Origin: HGM04593 sp045647885 | GTDB taxonomy: Bacteria > Bacteroidota > Bacteroidia > Bacteroidales > Bacteroidaceae | DNA length: 29,567 nucleotides | Reading direction: 5' to 3' | NCBI GenBank assembly: GCA_045647885.1 | Contig: JAZRMX010000002.1 | Span: 1-29,567, forward strand | Shown: in pieces, positions 20,889 through 29,567 of the stretch | Layout: each line of letters opens with the position of its first letter | How positions within the stretch are numbered: the first letter of the stretch is position 1 | Translations under genes and position numbers: made by a program | Notes under the pieces: generated by a model | Told to the model about the DNA's origin: nothing | Databases searched by the model: none | Seen by the model: only the letters and a program-made list of their open reading frames with translations

Positions 20889-23800
20889 TTACTCTTCGTC
20901 GTCAGAGAAATCGAGCAAGGCCTTTTTGTTTGCCTGTATGCGCTCGTAGTCCTCTTTTGAGCCAACGATTATGCGGCTGAACTCGCGCTGACCTGTACCG
21001 GCGGGAATGAGGTGACCGCAGATAACGTTCTCCTTCATACCCAAGAGGTAGTCGCTCTTCATATTGATTGCTGCCTCGTTCAAAACCTTTGTGGTCTCCT
21101 GGAACGATGCTGCCGACATGAAACTCTGTGTCTGCAATGCTGCACGTGTGATACCTTGGAGTATCTGTGTTGAAGTAGCAGGCTGTGCATCACGCGAAAC
21201 AACGGGCTTGAGGTCGCGGCGTTTAAGAGTACTGTTCTCGTCGCGGAGCTTGCGGGCTGTAATAATCTGACCGGGCTTGAGATTCTCTGAATCACCGGCA
21301 TCAACAACAACCTTCTTACCCCAGATGCGGTCGTTCTCCTCCTGGAACTGGAGTTTGTCAACAATCTGCAACTCAAGGAAGCGGGTATCACCCGGATCGT
21401 TGATCTGAACCTTACGCATCATCTGACGAACGATAATCTCAAAGTGCTTGTCGTTAATCATTACACCCTGCAAACGGTAAACGTCCTGTGCCTCGTTCAC
21501 GATGTACTCCTGAACAGCGGTAGAACCCATAATTGCAAGAATATCAGAAGGTGTAATTGCACCGTCGGACAGAGGTGTTCCGGCGCGAACATAGTCGCCG
21601 TCCTGAACAAGAATCTGTTTTGAGAGAGCAACAAGGTACTTCTTGACATCGCCCACCTTTGAGGTAACGATAATCTCGCGGTTACCACGTTTAACCTTAC
21701 CCATTGTAACCTCACCGTCGATTTCAGAAACAACTGCGGGGTTAGAGGGGTTACGTGCCTCGAATAGCTCGGTAACACGGGGAAGACCACCGGTGATATC
21801 ACCAGTACCGCCGAATACACGAGGAATCTTAACCATTGTATCACCGGCCTTGAGTACCTGCTTGTCGTCCACGATTACGCGACCGCCCACGGGGAGGTTG
21901 TAGCTGTGGAGTACAACATCGTTCTCGTCAACAATACGTATGGTAGGTATTTTGGTCTTGTCCTTAGACTCGATGATAACAATCTCGTGCAAGCCTGTAC
22001 TATCGTCGGTCTCTACCTTGTATGTTACGTTTTCGATAACTGAATCGAACTCTACGCGACCGGCAAACTCTGTAACGATAACAGCGTTGAAGGGGTCCCA
22101 AGTTGCAATGAGTGTTTTGGGCTCAACAACATCGCCATCGGCTGCATAGAGTTTTGAACCGTAAGGTATATTGTGTGTTGAAAGGACAATGCCTGTGTTT
22201 ATGTCAATGAAACGTACCTCGCTCAAACGGCTAACAACAATCTTCACGGGTGAACCGTCAGATTCAACAGCATCAACTGTACGCAACTCCTCGAAGCTGA
22301 GGCGTGATGCGTTCTTAGCCTTGATTGAAGCCTCGTGTGCAATACCGCTTGCGACACCACCGGCGTGGAAGGTACGAAGTGTAAGCTGTGTACCGGGCTC
22401 ACCGATTGACTGTGCTGCGATTACGCCGACAGCCTCACCCTTCTCGACCATACGGCCGGTTGCAAGGTTGCGTCCGTAACATTTTGCACAAACACCCTGT
22501 TTAGACTCACAAGTGAGCACAGAACGAATCTCTACGCTCTCAATGGGTGAATTCTCAATCTCTTCGGCAATAGCCTCGGTAATCATCTCACCCGATGCAA
22601 CGATGATCTTTCCAGTTGTGGGATCAACAACATCGTGTACTGATACACGGCCAAGGATACGGTCGCTGAGTTTTGACTCAATCTTGTCACCCTTCTTGAT
22701 AGCTGTGCATACAAGACCACGCAAAGTACCGCAATCCTCCTCGTTGATGATAACATCGTGAGAAACATCGACAAGACGACGTGTAAGGTAACCGGCGTCG
22801 GCTGTCTTAAGAGCGGTATCGGCAAGACTCTTACGGGCACCGTGAGAAGAGATAAAGTACTCAAGCACTGAAAGACCCTCTTTAAAGTTCGAAAGAATGG
22901 GGTTCTCAATAGTCTGAGGACCTTCAGAACCGGCCTTCTGGGGTTTGGTCATAAGACCACGCATACCAGAGAGCTGACGAATCTGATCCTTAGAACCACG
23001 GGCACCAGAGTCGAGCATCATATATACCGAGTTGAAGCCCTGATCGTCGGTTGCGATAGTTTTCAAGAGGATATCTGAAAGTTCCTCGCTGACGTGTGTC
23101 CAAACATCGATAACCTTGTTATAACGCTCGCTGTCGGTGATAAGACCGAGGTTATACTCGGCAAGAATCTCATCGACTTTCTCGTGACCTTTACGCACGA
23201 GGTCGGCTTTTGCGTCGGGGATAATAACGTCGTCAAGGTTAAATGACAGACCTCCCTTGAAAGCCATATAGTATCCAAGGTTCTTAAGACCATCGAGGAA
23301 GTCGGCCGAACGGGCTACTCCAACGCGCTTGATTACCTCGGTAATTATATCACGGAGTGATCGTTTTGAAATTACGGTATTGATGAAGCCCATCTCGCGG
23401 GGTACCACCTGATTGGCGATGATACGACCTACTGATGTTTCACGCATTACCTGAACATACTCGCCGTTCTCGTCGCGGTCCTCAACAACAACCTGAACGG
23501 GAGCGTGTATTGCTACGCGGCCCTGGTTGTAGGCGATAAGTGCCTCCTCGGGGCCGTAGAACTTCATACCGCTACCTTTTGCACCTTCGCGCAACTTGGT
23601 AATGTAGTAAAGACCGAGAACCATATCCTGCGAAGGCACTGTGATAGGAGCACCGTTCGAGGGGTTAAGTATGTTATGAGACTGAAGCATAAGCATCTGT
23701 GCCTCGAGAACAGCCTCGTTGCTCAAAGGCAAGTGAACAGCCATCTGGTCACCGTCGAAGTCGGCGTTGAACGCGGTACAAGCCAACGGGTGGAGCTGAA

Positions 23801-25235
23801 TTGCTTTACCCTCAATCATCTTGGGCTGGAATGCCTGGATACCCAAACGGTGAAGTGTCGGCGCACGGTTGAGGAGAACGGGGTGTCCTTTCATTACGTG
23901 CTCGAGAATATCCCATATTTTGGGATCGCGGCGGTCTACAATCTTCTTGGCCGATTTTACGGTCTTAACAATTCCGCGCTCAATGAGCTTACGGATGATG
24001 AATGGTTTGTAGAGCTCGGCAGCCATCAATTTGGGAAGACCGCACTCACCCATCTTAAGCTCGGGACCTACAACGATTACAGAACGTGCTGAATAGTCTA
24101 CACGTTTACCGAGGAGGTTCTGACGGAAACGTCCTTGCTTACCTTTAAGGCTGTCTGACAAAGACTTTAAGGGACGGTTAGCATCCGATTTCAAAGCGCT
24201 TGCCTTGCGTGAGTTGTCGAACAATGAGTCAACAGCCTCCTGCAACATACGCTTCTCGTTACGCAAGATAACCTCGGGAGCCTTAATCTCGATAAGTTTC
24301 TTAAGACGGTTGTTACGTATGATTACGCGACGATAGAGGTCGTTAAGGTCTGATGTTGCAAAGCGACCGCCATCGAGGGGCACCAAGGGACGCAATTCGG
24401 GGGGAATTACGGGGATAACGGTCATAATCATCCACTCGGGACGGTTGTTGCCGTTTGATGCTGCCATAGATGAGCGGAAAGACTCTACTACCTGAAGGCG
24501 TTTGAGAGCCTCGTTCTTACGCTGCTGCGACATATCGGTGTTGGCGCGGTTACGCAACTCGTAAGAGAGAGAGTCGAGGTCGATACGTGCCAAAAGATCC
24601 TGAATAGCCTCTGCACCCATCTTCGCGATGAACTTGTTGGGATCGCTGTCATCAAGGTATTCGTTACCCTCAGGCAGGTTGTCCATAATGTTCAAGTACT
24701 CCTCTTCGGTGAGCAACTGGTTGGTCTCAACGCCATCGAGAACATTCTCCTTGCCGGGAACATCCTGACGGTTCTCGTCGTCCTTACGTGCCATAACACC
24801 GGGCTGGATAACGATATATTTCTCGTAGTATATTACTGCGTCGAGCATCTTGGTGGGAAGACCAAGAAGGTAACCTATCTTGTTGGGGAGAGAACGGAAG
24901 TACCAGATATGAGCTACGGGCACAACCAACTGGATGTGTCCCATACGCTCACGACGCACTTTCTTCTCTGTTACCATTACACCGCAACGGTCGCAGACAA
25001 TACCTTTATATCTGATGCGTTTGTATTTTCCGCAATGGCACTCATAGTCCTTAACGGGACCGAAGATACGCTCGCAGAACAATCCGTCACGCTCGGGCTT
25101 ATATGTACGGTAGTTGATTGTTTCGGGTTTCAACACCTCGCCACACGAATTACCCAAAATCTCCTGCGGTGACGCAAGACCGATGGTAATCTTCGTAAAA
25201 TTTGTTTTTGTCTTTGATTCTTTTCTAAAAGCCAT
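20889..25235 (-). CDS. rpoC: DNA-directed RNA polymerase subunit beta'
   Basis: 1448 residues. The catalytic partner of beta in RNA polymerase. The N-terminal zinc site has CHCGKYKRIRYKGIVCDRCG (about 66-85). The active-site loop NADFDGDQMA, whose three Asp bind magnesium, is near residue 490. The second zinc cluster includes CESKQGVCAKCYG near 915, and the trigger-loop region with GEPGTQLTLRTFHAGG is near 940-955. Length is typical for Bacteroidetes. ATG 25235 begins MAFRKESKTK, 31 bp after the rpoB stop, and the gene ends at a strong terminator. It is intact; the many open frames on the opposite strand are shadows. Confidence 0.98.
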   Translation of the reverse strand: MAFRKESKTKTNFTKITIGLASPQEILGNSCGEVLKPETINYRTYKPERDGLFCERIFGPVKDYECHCGKYKRIRYKGIVCDRCGVMVTEKKVRRERMGHIQLVVPVAHIWYFRSLPNKIGYLLGLPTKMLDAVIYYEKYIVIQPGVMARKDDENRQDVPGKENVLDGVETNQLLTEEEYLNIMDNLPEGNEYLDDSDPNKFIAKMGAEAIQDLLARIDLDSLSYELRNRANTDMSQQRKNEALKRLQVVESFRSSMAASNGNNRPEWMIMTVIPVIPPELRPLVPLDGGRFATSDLNDLYRRVIIRNNRLKKLIEIKAPEVILRNEKRMLQEAVDSLFDNSRKASALKSDANRPLKSLSDSLKGKQGRFRQNLLGKRVDYSARSVIVVGPELKMGECGLPKLMAAELYKPFIIRKLIERGIVKTVKSAKKIVDRRDPKIWDILEHVMKGHPVLLNRAPTLHRLGIQAFQPKMIEGKAIQLHPLACTAFNADFDGDQMAVHLPLSNEAVLEAQMLMLQSHNILNPSNGAPITVPSQDMVLGLYYITKLREGAKGSGMKFYGPEEALIAYNQGRVAIHAPVQVVVEDRDENGEYVQVMRETSVGRIIANQVVPREMGFINTVISKRSLRDIITEVIKRVGVARSADFLDGLKNLGYYMAFKGGLSFNLDDVIIPDAKADLVRKGHEKVDEILAEYNLGLITDSERYNKVIDVWTHVSEELSDILLKTIATDDQGFNSVYMMLDSGARGSKDQIRQLSGMRGLMTKPQKAGSEGPQTIENPILSNFKEGLSVLEYFISSHGARKSLADTALKTADAGYLTRRLVDVSHDVIINEEDCGTLRGLVCTAIKKGDKIESKLSDRILGRVSVHDVVDPTTGKIIVASGEMITEAIAEEIENSPIESVEIRSVLTCESKQGVCAKCYGRNLATGRMVEKGEAVGVIAAQSIGEPGTQLTLRTFHAGGVASGIAHEASIKAKNASRLSFEELRTVDAVESDGSPVKIVVSRLSEVRFIDINTGIVLSTHNIPYGSKLYAADGDVVEPKTLIATWDPFNAVIVTEFAGRVEFDSVIENVTYKVETDDSTGLHEIVIIESKDKTKIPTIRIVDENDVVLHSYNLPVGGRVIVDDKQVLKAGDTMVKIPRVFGGTGDITGGLPRVTELFEARNPSNPAVVSEIDGEVTMGKVKRGNREIIVTSKVGDVKKYLVALSKQILVQDGDYVRAGTPLSDGAITPSDILAIMGSTAVQEYIVNEAQDVYRLQGVMINDKHFEIIVRQMMRKVQINDPGDTRFLELQIVDKLQFQEENDRIWGKKVVVDAGDSENLKPGQIITARKLRDENSTLKRRDLKPVVSRDAQPATSTQILQGITRAALQTQSFMSAASFQETTKVLNEAAINMKSDYLLGMKENVICGHLIPAGTGQREFSRIIVGSKEDYERIQANKKALLDFSDDEE

Positions 25236-25266
25236 AGTTGTATATTGACAAACGTGATGGAATTAA

Positions 25267-28200
25267 TTACTCAAATGATATACTCAAGCCCAAACCGCGA
25301 AGCTCGTGGAGCAATACGTTGAGCGACTCGGGAAGCGAGGGAGTAGGCATTGCATCGCCCTTGACGATTGCCTCGTATGCCTTTGAACGACCTGCTACGT
25401 CGTCGGACTTGATTGTAAGAATCTCCTGTAGTATGTGCGCCGCACCGAAGGCCTCGAGCGCCCAAACCTCCATCTCTCCGAAACGCTGACCTCCGAACTG
25501 TGCTTTACCACCAAGAGGCTGCTGAGTGATGAGTGAATAGGGACCGATTGAACGGGCGTGCATCTTGTCCTCAACCATGTGACCGAGTTTCAGCATGTAG
25601 CTGACACCCACTGTTGCGGGGTGGTCGAACTGCTCACCTGTGCCACCATCGAAAAGATATGTCTTTCCGTAACGGGGAATACCGGCTTTGTCGGTCCACT
25701 CGCACAAGTCTTCGAGTTTTGCACCGTCGAAGATAGGAGTTGCGAATTTAACTCCGAGCTGTTTACCTGCACGGCCGAGTACGGTCTCGAATATCTGACC
25801 GATGTTCATACGCGAGGGCACACCCAGAGGGTTAAGAATAATATCCACGGGGGTTCCGTCGGCCAAGAAAGGCATATCCTCCTGACGCACTACGCGTGAA
25901 ACGATACCCTTGTTACCGTGACGTCCGGCCATCTTGTCACCGACACCGATCTTACGTTTCTTGGCAATATATACTTTTGCCATCTTCATTGTACCCGAGG
26001 GCAACTCATCACCGATGGTAAGAGCGAACTTCTCACGCTTAACCTCGGCATCAAGTTCTTTATACTTGTGCAAGAAGTTGATTACGAGAGCACGGATGAG
26101 GTCGTTAGTGTGGGCATCGGCTGTCCACTTGCTCAACTGTACTGAATCGTAATCCAAAGCCTCGAGCTCGCCTTTGGTGAATTTTGCACCCTTGGCAATA
26201 ACCTCGGTACCCATAAAGTCTTTCACGCCCTGTGATACTCGACCGTTGATGAGTACGAGCAACTTGTCCACCAAGATGTTCTTGAGCTCTGCAACCTTCT
26301 GCATGAACTCATCGTCGATTTTGGGGAGTTTGGCTTTGTCGGCCAATTTTGCCGAGCGTGTCTTCTCAGCCTTCTGGAAGAGACGACGACCGATAACAAC
26401 ACCCTGCAATGAGGGAGAAGCCTTGAGTGAAGCATCCTTCACATCACCGGCCTTGTCACCGAAGATTGCACGCAACAATTTCTCCTCGGGAGTGGGGTCA
26501 GACTCACCTTTAGGTGTAATCTTACCTATAATAATATCACCGGGACTTACATACGCACCAACACGGATGATACCGTTCTTGTCGAGGTCTTTTGTTGCAT
26601 CCTCGCTAACGTTGGGAATATCGTATGTAAACTCCTCCATACCACGTTTTGTCTCGCGAACCTCGAGTGAGAGCTCGTCAACGTGCACAGAGGTAAGGAT
26701 ATCCTCGCGTACTACGCGCTCATTGAGCACGATAGCATCCTCATAGTTATAACCCTTCCAGGGCATGTATGCAACAAGGAGGTTCTTACCCAATGCAAGC
26801 TCGCCGGCCTGTGTAGAGTAACCCTCGGTGAGGATATCACCTGCTTTTACTTTCTGACCCTTGTCACAGATGGGACGAAGGTCTATTGTCATATTCTGGT
26901 TTGTACGACGGAATTTGGGGATGATGTACTCTTTAGAAGCGGGCTCAAAGCTTACGAACTCCTCCTCCTCGGTACGGTCGTACTTGATTACAATACGTGA
27001 TGCATCGACAAACTCAACAACACCGTCGCCCTCGGCAACAATCTGTGTACGTGAGTCCTCAACAAGTTTCTTCTCGATACCGGTACCAACGATAGGTGCC
27101 TCGGTGGTGAGAAGGGGTACTGCCTGGCGCATCATGTTCGATCCCATCAATGCACGGTTGGCGTCGTCGTGCTCCAAGAAGGGAATCAACGAAGCAGCAA
27201 TTGATGCAATCTGCTGGGGAGATACGTCCATAAGCTCTACTCTCTCGGGAGCAACTACGGGATAGTCGGCATCCTGACGGGTCTTTACTCTCTTGAGAAT
27301 GAAGCTACCGTTCTCGTCAAGGGGAGCATTTCCCTGAGCAATAATCTTACCCTCTTCCTCCTCTGCAGTGTAATATACAATGTTGTCGTTGTTGATATCA
27401 ACTTTGCAATCGGCCGCTTTTCTATAAGGAGTTACGATAAAACCAAGCTCGTTTATCTTTGCATATATACACAATGACGAAATAAGTCCGATGTTGGGAC
27501 CCTCAGGGGTCTCAATGGGACAAAGACGACCATAGTGTGTGTAGTGAACGTCTCGAACCTCGAAACCTGCACGCTCGCGTGAGAGACCACCAGGACCAAG
27601 AGCCGAAAGACGACGTTTGTGGGTAATCTCGGCCAAGGGGTTTGTCTGGTCCATAAACTGCGAAAGCGCGTTGGTACCAAAGAATGTGTTGATTACGGCC
27701 GAAACTGTTTTTGCGTTGATAAGGTCAGTGGGTGTGAACACCTCGTTGTCGCGCACGTTCATTCTCTCGCGGATTGTACGTGCCATACGTGCCAAACCAA
27801 TTGCGAACTGGTTAGACAACTGCTCGCCCACGGTGCGTACACGACGATTACTCAAGTGATCGATATCATCGACAACAGCCTTTGAGTTTACGAGACCTAT
27901 CAAATATTTGATAATTTCAATTATATCCTCTTTAGTGAGTACTCTGATGGACATATCGGTGGTAAGGCCCAACTTGCGGTTGATGCGATAACGACCAACA
28001 TCACCAAGGTCGTAACGTTTCTCCGAGAAGAAGAGGTTGTTGATAACCTCACGAGCACTTGCATCGTCGGCAGGCTCGGCGTTACGCAACTGACGGAAGA
28101 TGTAGTTTACAGCCTCGCGTTCAGAGTTACTTGTATCTTTGTCGAGTGTGTTGAAGATGAGTGAGTAGTCGAGTGAATCCTCGCCCTCGCTCTCCTTGTG

Positions 28201-29085
28201 AAGAAGGATTGTCTCCACGCCGCTGTCAAGAATGCGGTCGATGAGATCCTGATCCAGAATAGCTTCACGCTCTACAACCACCTCGCTGCGCTCGATTGAC
28301 ACAACCTCACCTGTATCGGGGTCAACAAAGTCTTCCTGCTTTGTCTTTACCACACGACCGGCCATCTTGCGACCAAGCGCTTTCTTCAAACTTGTTTTTG
28401 TTACTTTGAAATCCTCGGCAAGGTCGAATATCTCAAGAATGTCCTTGTCCGACTCAAAACCGATAGCACGCAACAAAGTTGTTACGGGCAACTTCTTCTT
28501 ACGGTCGATGTATGCATACATGATATTGTTGATATCAGTAGCAAACTCAATCCACGAACCCTTGAAAGGAATGATACGTGCAGAGTAAAGGGGTGTACCG
28601 TTAGCGTGTACACTCTGACCGAAGAACACACCGGGTGAACGGTGCAACTGTGATACCACAACGCGCTCGGCTCCGTTGATGATGAATGTACCTTGCTTGG
28701 TCATATAAGGAATGGGACCCAAGAATACATCTTGAATCACAGTATCAAAATCCTCGTGATCGGGGTCGGTACAATAAAGCTTCAACTTTGCTTTAAGGGG
28801 AACACTATAGGTTAAGCCGCGCTCGAGACACTCTGATATAGAATAGCGGGGCGGGTCGATATAATAGTCAAGGAACTCCAATACAAAGTTATTCCTCGTA
28901 TCGGTGATAGGAAAGTTCTCTGCAAACACTTTGTAGAGACCATCGTTCACACGTTTTTCGGGAGGAGTATCCAACTGGAGGAAATCCTCAAAAGATTTCA
29001 ATTGTACTTCCAAAAAGTCCGGACAAGGCATCGGATCCTTTATAGAAGCAAAGTTAATTCTTTGATTATCAGTTTTTAGCGACAT
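25267..29085 (-). CDS. rpoB: DNA-directed RNA polymerase subunit beta
   Basis: 1272 residues, starting MSLKTDNQRINFASI. Beta forms the other half of the catalytic cleft and binds rifampicin. The rifampicin region reads ALSQFMDQTNPLAEITHKRR then LSALGPGG, with the residues equivalent to E. coli Asp516, His526 and Ser531 all wild type and Ala at the Ser522 position. GPNIGLISSL, GYNYEDAI and GDKMAGRHGNKG are standard beta motifs, and the C-terminal GGKAQFGGQRFGEMEVWALE clamp segment is intact. It is followed by rpoC after 31 bp and preceded by rplL across a 105-bp spacer that holds a hairpin. The order is the conserved rplL-rpoB-rpoC. Confidence 0.98.
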   Translation of the reverse strand: MSLKTDNQRINFASIKDPMPCPDFLEVQLKSFEDFLQLDTPPEKRVNDGLYKVFAENFPITDTRNNFVLEFLDYYIDPPRYSISECLERGLTYSVPLKAKLKLYCTDPDHEDFDTVIQDVFLGPIPYMTKQGTFIINGAERVVVSQLHRSPGVFFGQSVHANGTPLYSARIIPFKGSWIEFATDINNIMYAYIDRKKKLPVTTLLRAIGFESDKDILEIFDLAEDFKVTKTSLKKALGRKMAGRVVKTKQEDFVDPDTGEVVSIERSEVVVEREAILDQDLIDRILDSGVETILLHKESEGEDSLDYSLIFNTLDKDTSNSEREAVNYIFRQLRNAEPADDASAREVINNLFFSEKRYDLGDVGRYRINRKLGLTTDMSIRVLTKEDIIEIIKYLIGLVNSKAVVDDIDHLSNRRVRTVGEQLSNQFAIGLARMARTIRERMNVRDNEVFTPTDLINAKTVSAVINTFFGTNALSQFMDQTNPLAEITHKRRLSALGPGGLSRERAGFEVRDVHYTHYGRLCPIETPEGPNIGLISSLCIYAKINELGFIVTPYRKAADCKVDINNDNIVYYTAEEEEGKIIAQGNAPLDENGSFILKRVKTRQDADYPVVAPERVELMDVSPQQIASIAASLIPFLEHDDANRALMGSNMMRQAVPLLTTEAPIVGTGIEKKLVEDSRTQIVAEGDGVVEFVDASRIVIKYDRTEEEEFVSFEPASKEYIIPKFRRTNQNMTIDLRPICDKGQKVKAGDILTEGYSTQAGELALGKNLLVAYMPWKGYNYEDAIVLNERVVREDILTSVHVDELSLEVRETKRGMEEFTYDIPNVSEDATKDLDKNGIIRVGAYVSPGDIIIGKITPKGESDPTPEEKLLRAIFGDKAGDVKDASLKASPSLQGVVIGRRLFQKAEKTRSAKLADKAKLPKIDDEFMQKVAELKNILVDKLLVLINGRVSQGVKDFMGTEVIAKGAKFTKGELEALDYDSVQLSKWTADAHTNDLIRALVINFLHKYKELDAEVKREKFALTIGDELPSGTMKMAKVYIAKKRKIGVGDKMAGRHGNKGIVSRVVRQEDMPFLADGTPVDIILNPLGVPSRMNIGQIFETVLGRAGKQLGVKFATPIFDGAKLEDLCEWTDKAGIPRYGKTYLFDGGTGEQFDHPATVGVSYMLKLGHMVEDKMHARSIGPYSLITQQPLGGKAQFGGQRFGEMEVWALEAFGAAHILQEILTIKSDDVAGRSKAYEAIVKGDAMPTPSLPESLNVLLHELRGLGLSISFE

Positions 29086-29121
29086 TGTGGGAGAATGTTT
29101 TAGAACTTACTTTTATTTTAC

Positions 29122-29175
29122 GCACAAAAGGTTAAGAACCCCGAATTGGGTTCTTAACCATTTATACCCTTGTGC
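29122..29175 (-). terminator. Nested hairpin between rplL and rpoB, probable attenuator or RNA-processing site
   Basis: A perfect 12-bp stem (GGTTAAGAACCC, 29130-29141, with 29148-29159) has a six-base loop. An outer pair, GCACAA at 29122-29127 with TTGTGC at 29170-29175, can close around it. On the minus strand only a short CTTTTG follows the inner stem, so termination would be partial. In Escherichia coli this spacer holds an attenuator and an RNase III site, and the same job is plausible here. Confidence 0.65.
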
Positions 29176-29190
29176 AGGGTTTGGGTTTGC

Positions 29191-29567
29191 TTACTTAAGC
29201 TCGATCTCGGCACCAGACTCCTCGATAGTCTTCTTCAAAGACTCAGCCTCTGCCTTAGCCATACCCTCTTTCAATGTGCTGGGAGCAGCATCTACGAGGT
29301 CTTTAGCCTCTTTCAAGCCAAGGCCACAAGCCTCTTTAACAGCCTTAACAACTGCAAGCTTGTTAGCGCCTACGCTCTTCAATACTACGTCGAACTCTGT
29401 CTTCTCCTCAGCAGCAGCGCCAGCGGCACCAGCAGCAGGAGCAGCAACAGCAACAGCTGCAGCAGCGGGTTCGATACCATATTCTTCTTTAAGGATTGTT
29501 GCAAGTTCGTTAACGTCTTTTACTGTAAGGTTAACCAATTCTTCTGCAAGAGCTTTCAAATCTGCCA
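29191..29567 (-). CDS. rplL: 50S ribosomal protein L7/L12 (start codon split by the window edge)
   Basis: The stalk protein that recruits translation GTPases. The frame reads ADLKALAEELVNLTVKDVNE from the right edge. The last window base is the second position of the start codon, so the A of ATG lies one base outside and the full protein has 126 residues including Met. The N-terminal dimerisation domain (about 1-35) is followed by an Ala-rich hinge (about 36-55) and the C-terminal domain with EFDVVLKSVGANKLAVVKAV and GLGLKEAKDLVDAAPS. A small ACCCT/AGGGT hairpin (29166-29180) follows the stop. Upstream genes (rplJ and others) would lie beyond the window. Confidence 0.97.
   Translation of the reverse strand, partial: ADLKALAEELVNLTVKDVNELATILKEEYGIEPAAAAVAVAAPAAGAAGAAAEEKTEFDVVLKSVGANKLAVVKAVKEACGLGLKEAKDLVDAAPSTLKEGMAKAEAESLKKTIEESGAEIELK

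Noticed and set aside
23505..24092. A 195-codon plus-strand frame inside rpoC
   Set aside because: It is a shadow of the conserved active-site region of rpoC.

Overview
The window looks like a chromosomal segment of a gut-type Bacteroidales bacterium. Several promoters fit the Bacteroidetes sigma-ABfr pattern (TTTG, about 19-20 bases, TAnnTTTG). The gene neighbourhoods also fit the order: argR-acyltransferase-argG-argC-argD, dut-TPR-DUF4292-envC, and a PlsC/GNAT pair resembling the glycine-lipid enzymes GlsA/GlsB. Family assignments rest on motifs read by eye; no search was run.

Bases 1-4180 are an accessory, AT-rich zone. They hold the end of an unknown gene, two paralogous tyrosine recombinases (246-1508 and 1555-2832, minus strand) that stop beside tRNA-Phe, then tRNA-Gly(CCC) and tRNA-Pro(CGG). 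Next comes a small membrane protein gene bracketed by two near-identical 36-bp copies of the tRNA-Pro terminator. This looks like an integration and recombination hot spot.

Bases 4180-13380 read rightward. A likely three-gene unit (six-helix membrane protein, secreted tandem-domain protein, dihydrolipoyl dehydrogenase) is followed by inositol-3-phosphate synthase and then an arginine cluster: ArgR, a GNAT enzyme in the N-acylglutamate synthase slot, ArgG, ArgC and ArgD. argB, argF and argH are not present here.

Bases 13380-13850 hold no credible gene but are rich in inverted repeats, including a REP-like palindrome. Next to them, on the minus strand, is a broken secreted-protein gene (frameshift after the signal peptide plus an in-frame TAG where the family has Trp).

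Bases 14500-29567 read leftward. Reading with transcription, the units are: rplL-rpoB-rpoC, ended by a strong terminator; glsA-glsB-like lipid acyltransferases; and dut-TPR protein-DUF4292 lipoprotein-EnvC-like amidase activator-pseudogene. These are housekeeping functions: transcription, ribosome stalk, nucleotide sanitation and envelope biogenesis.
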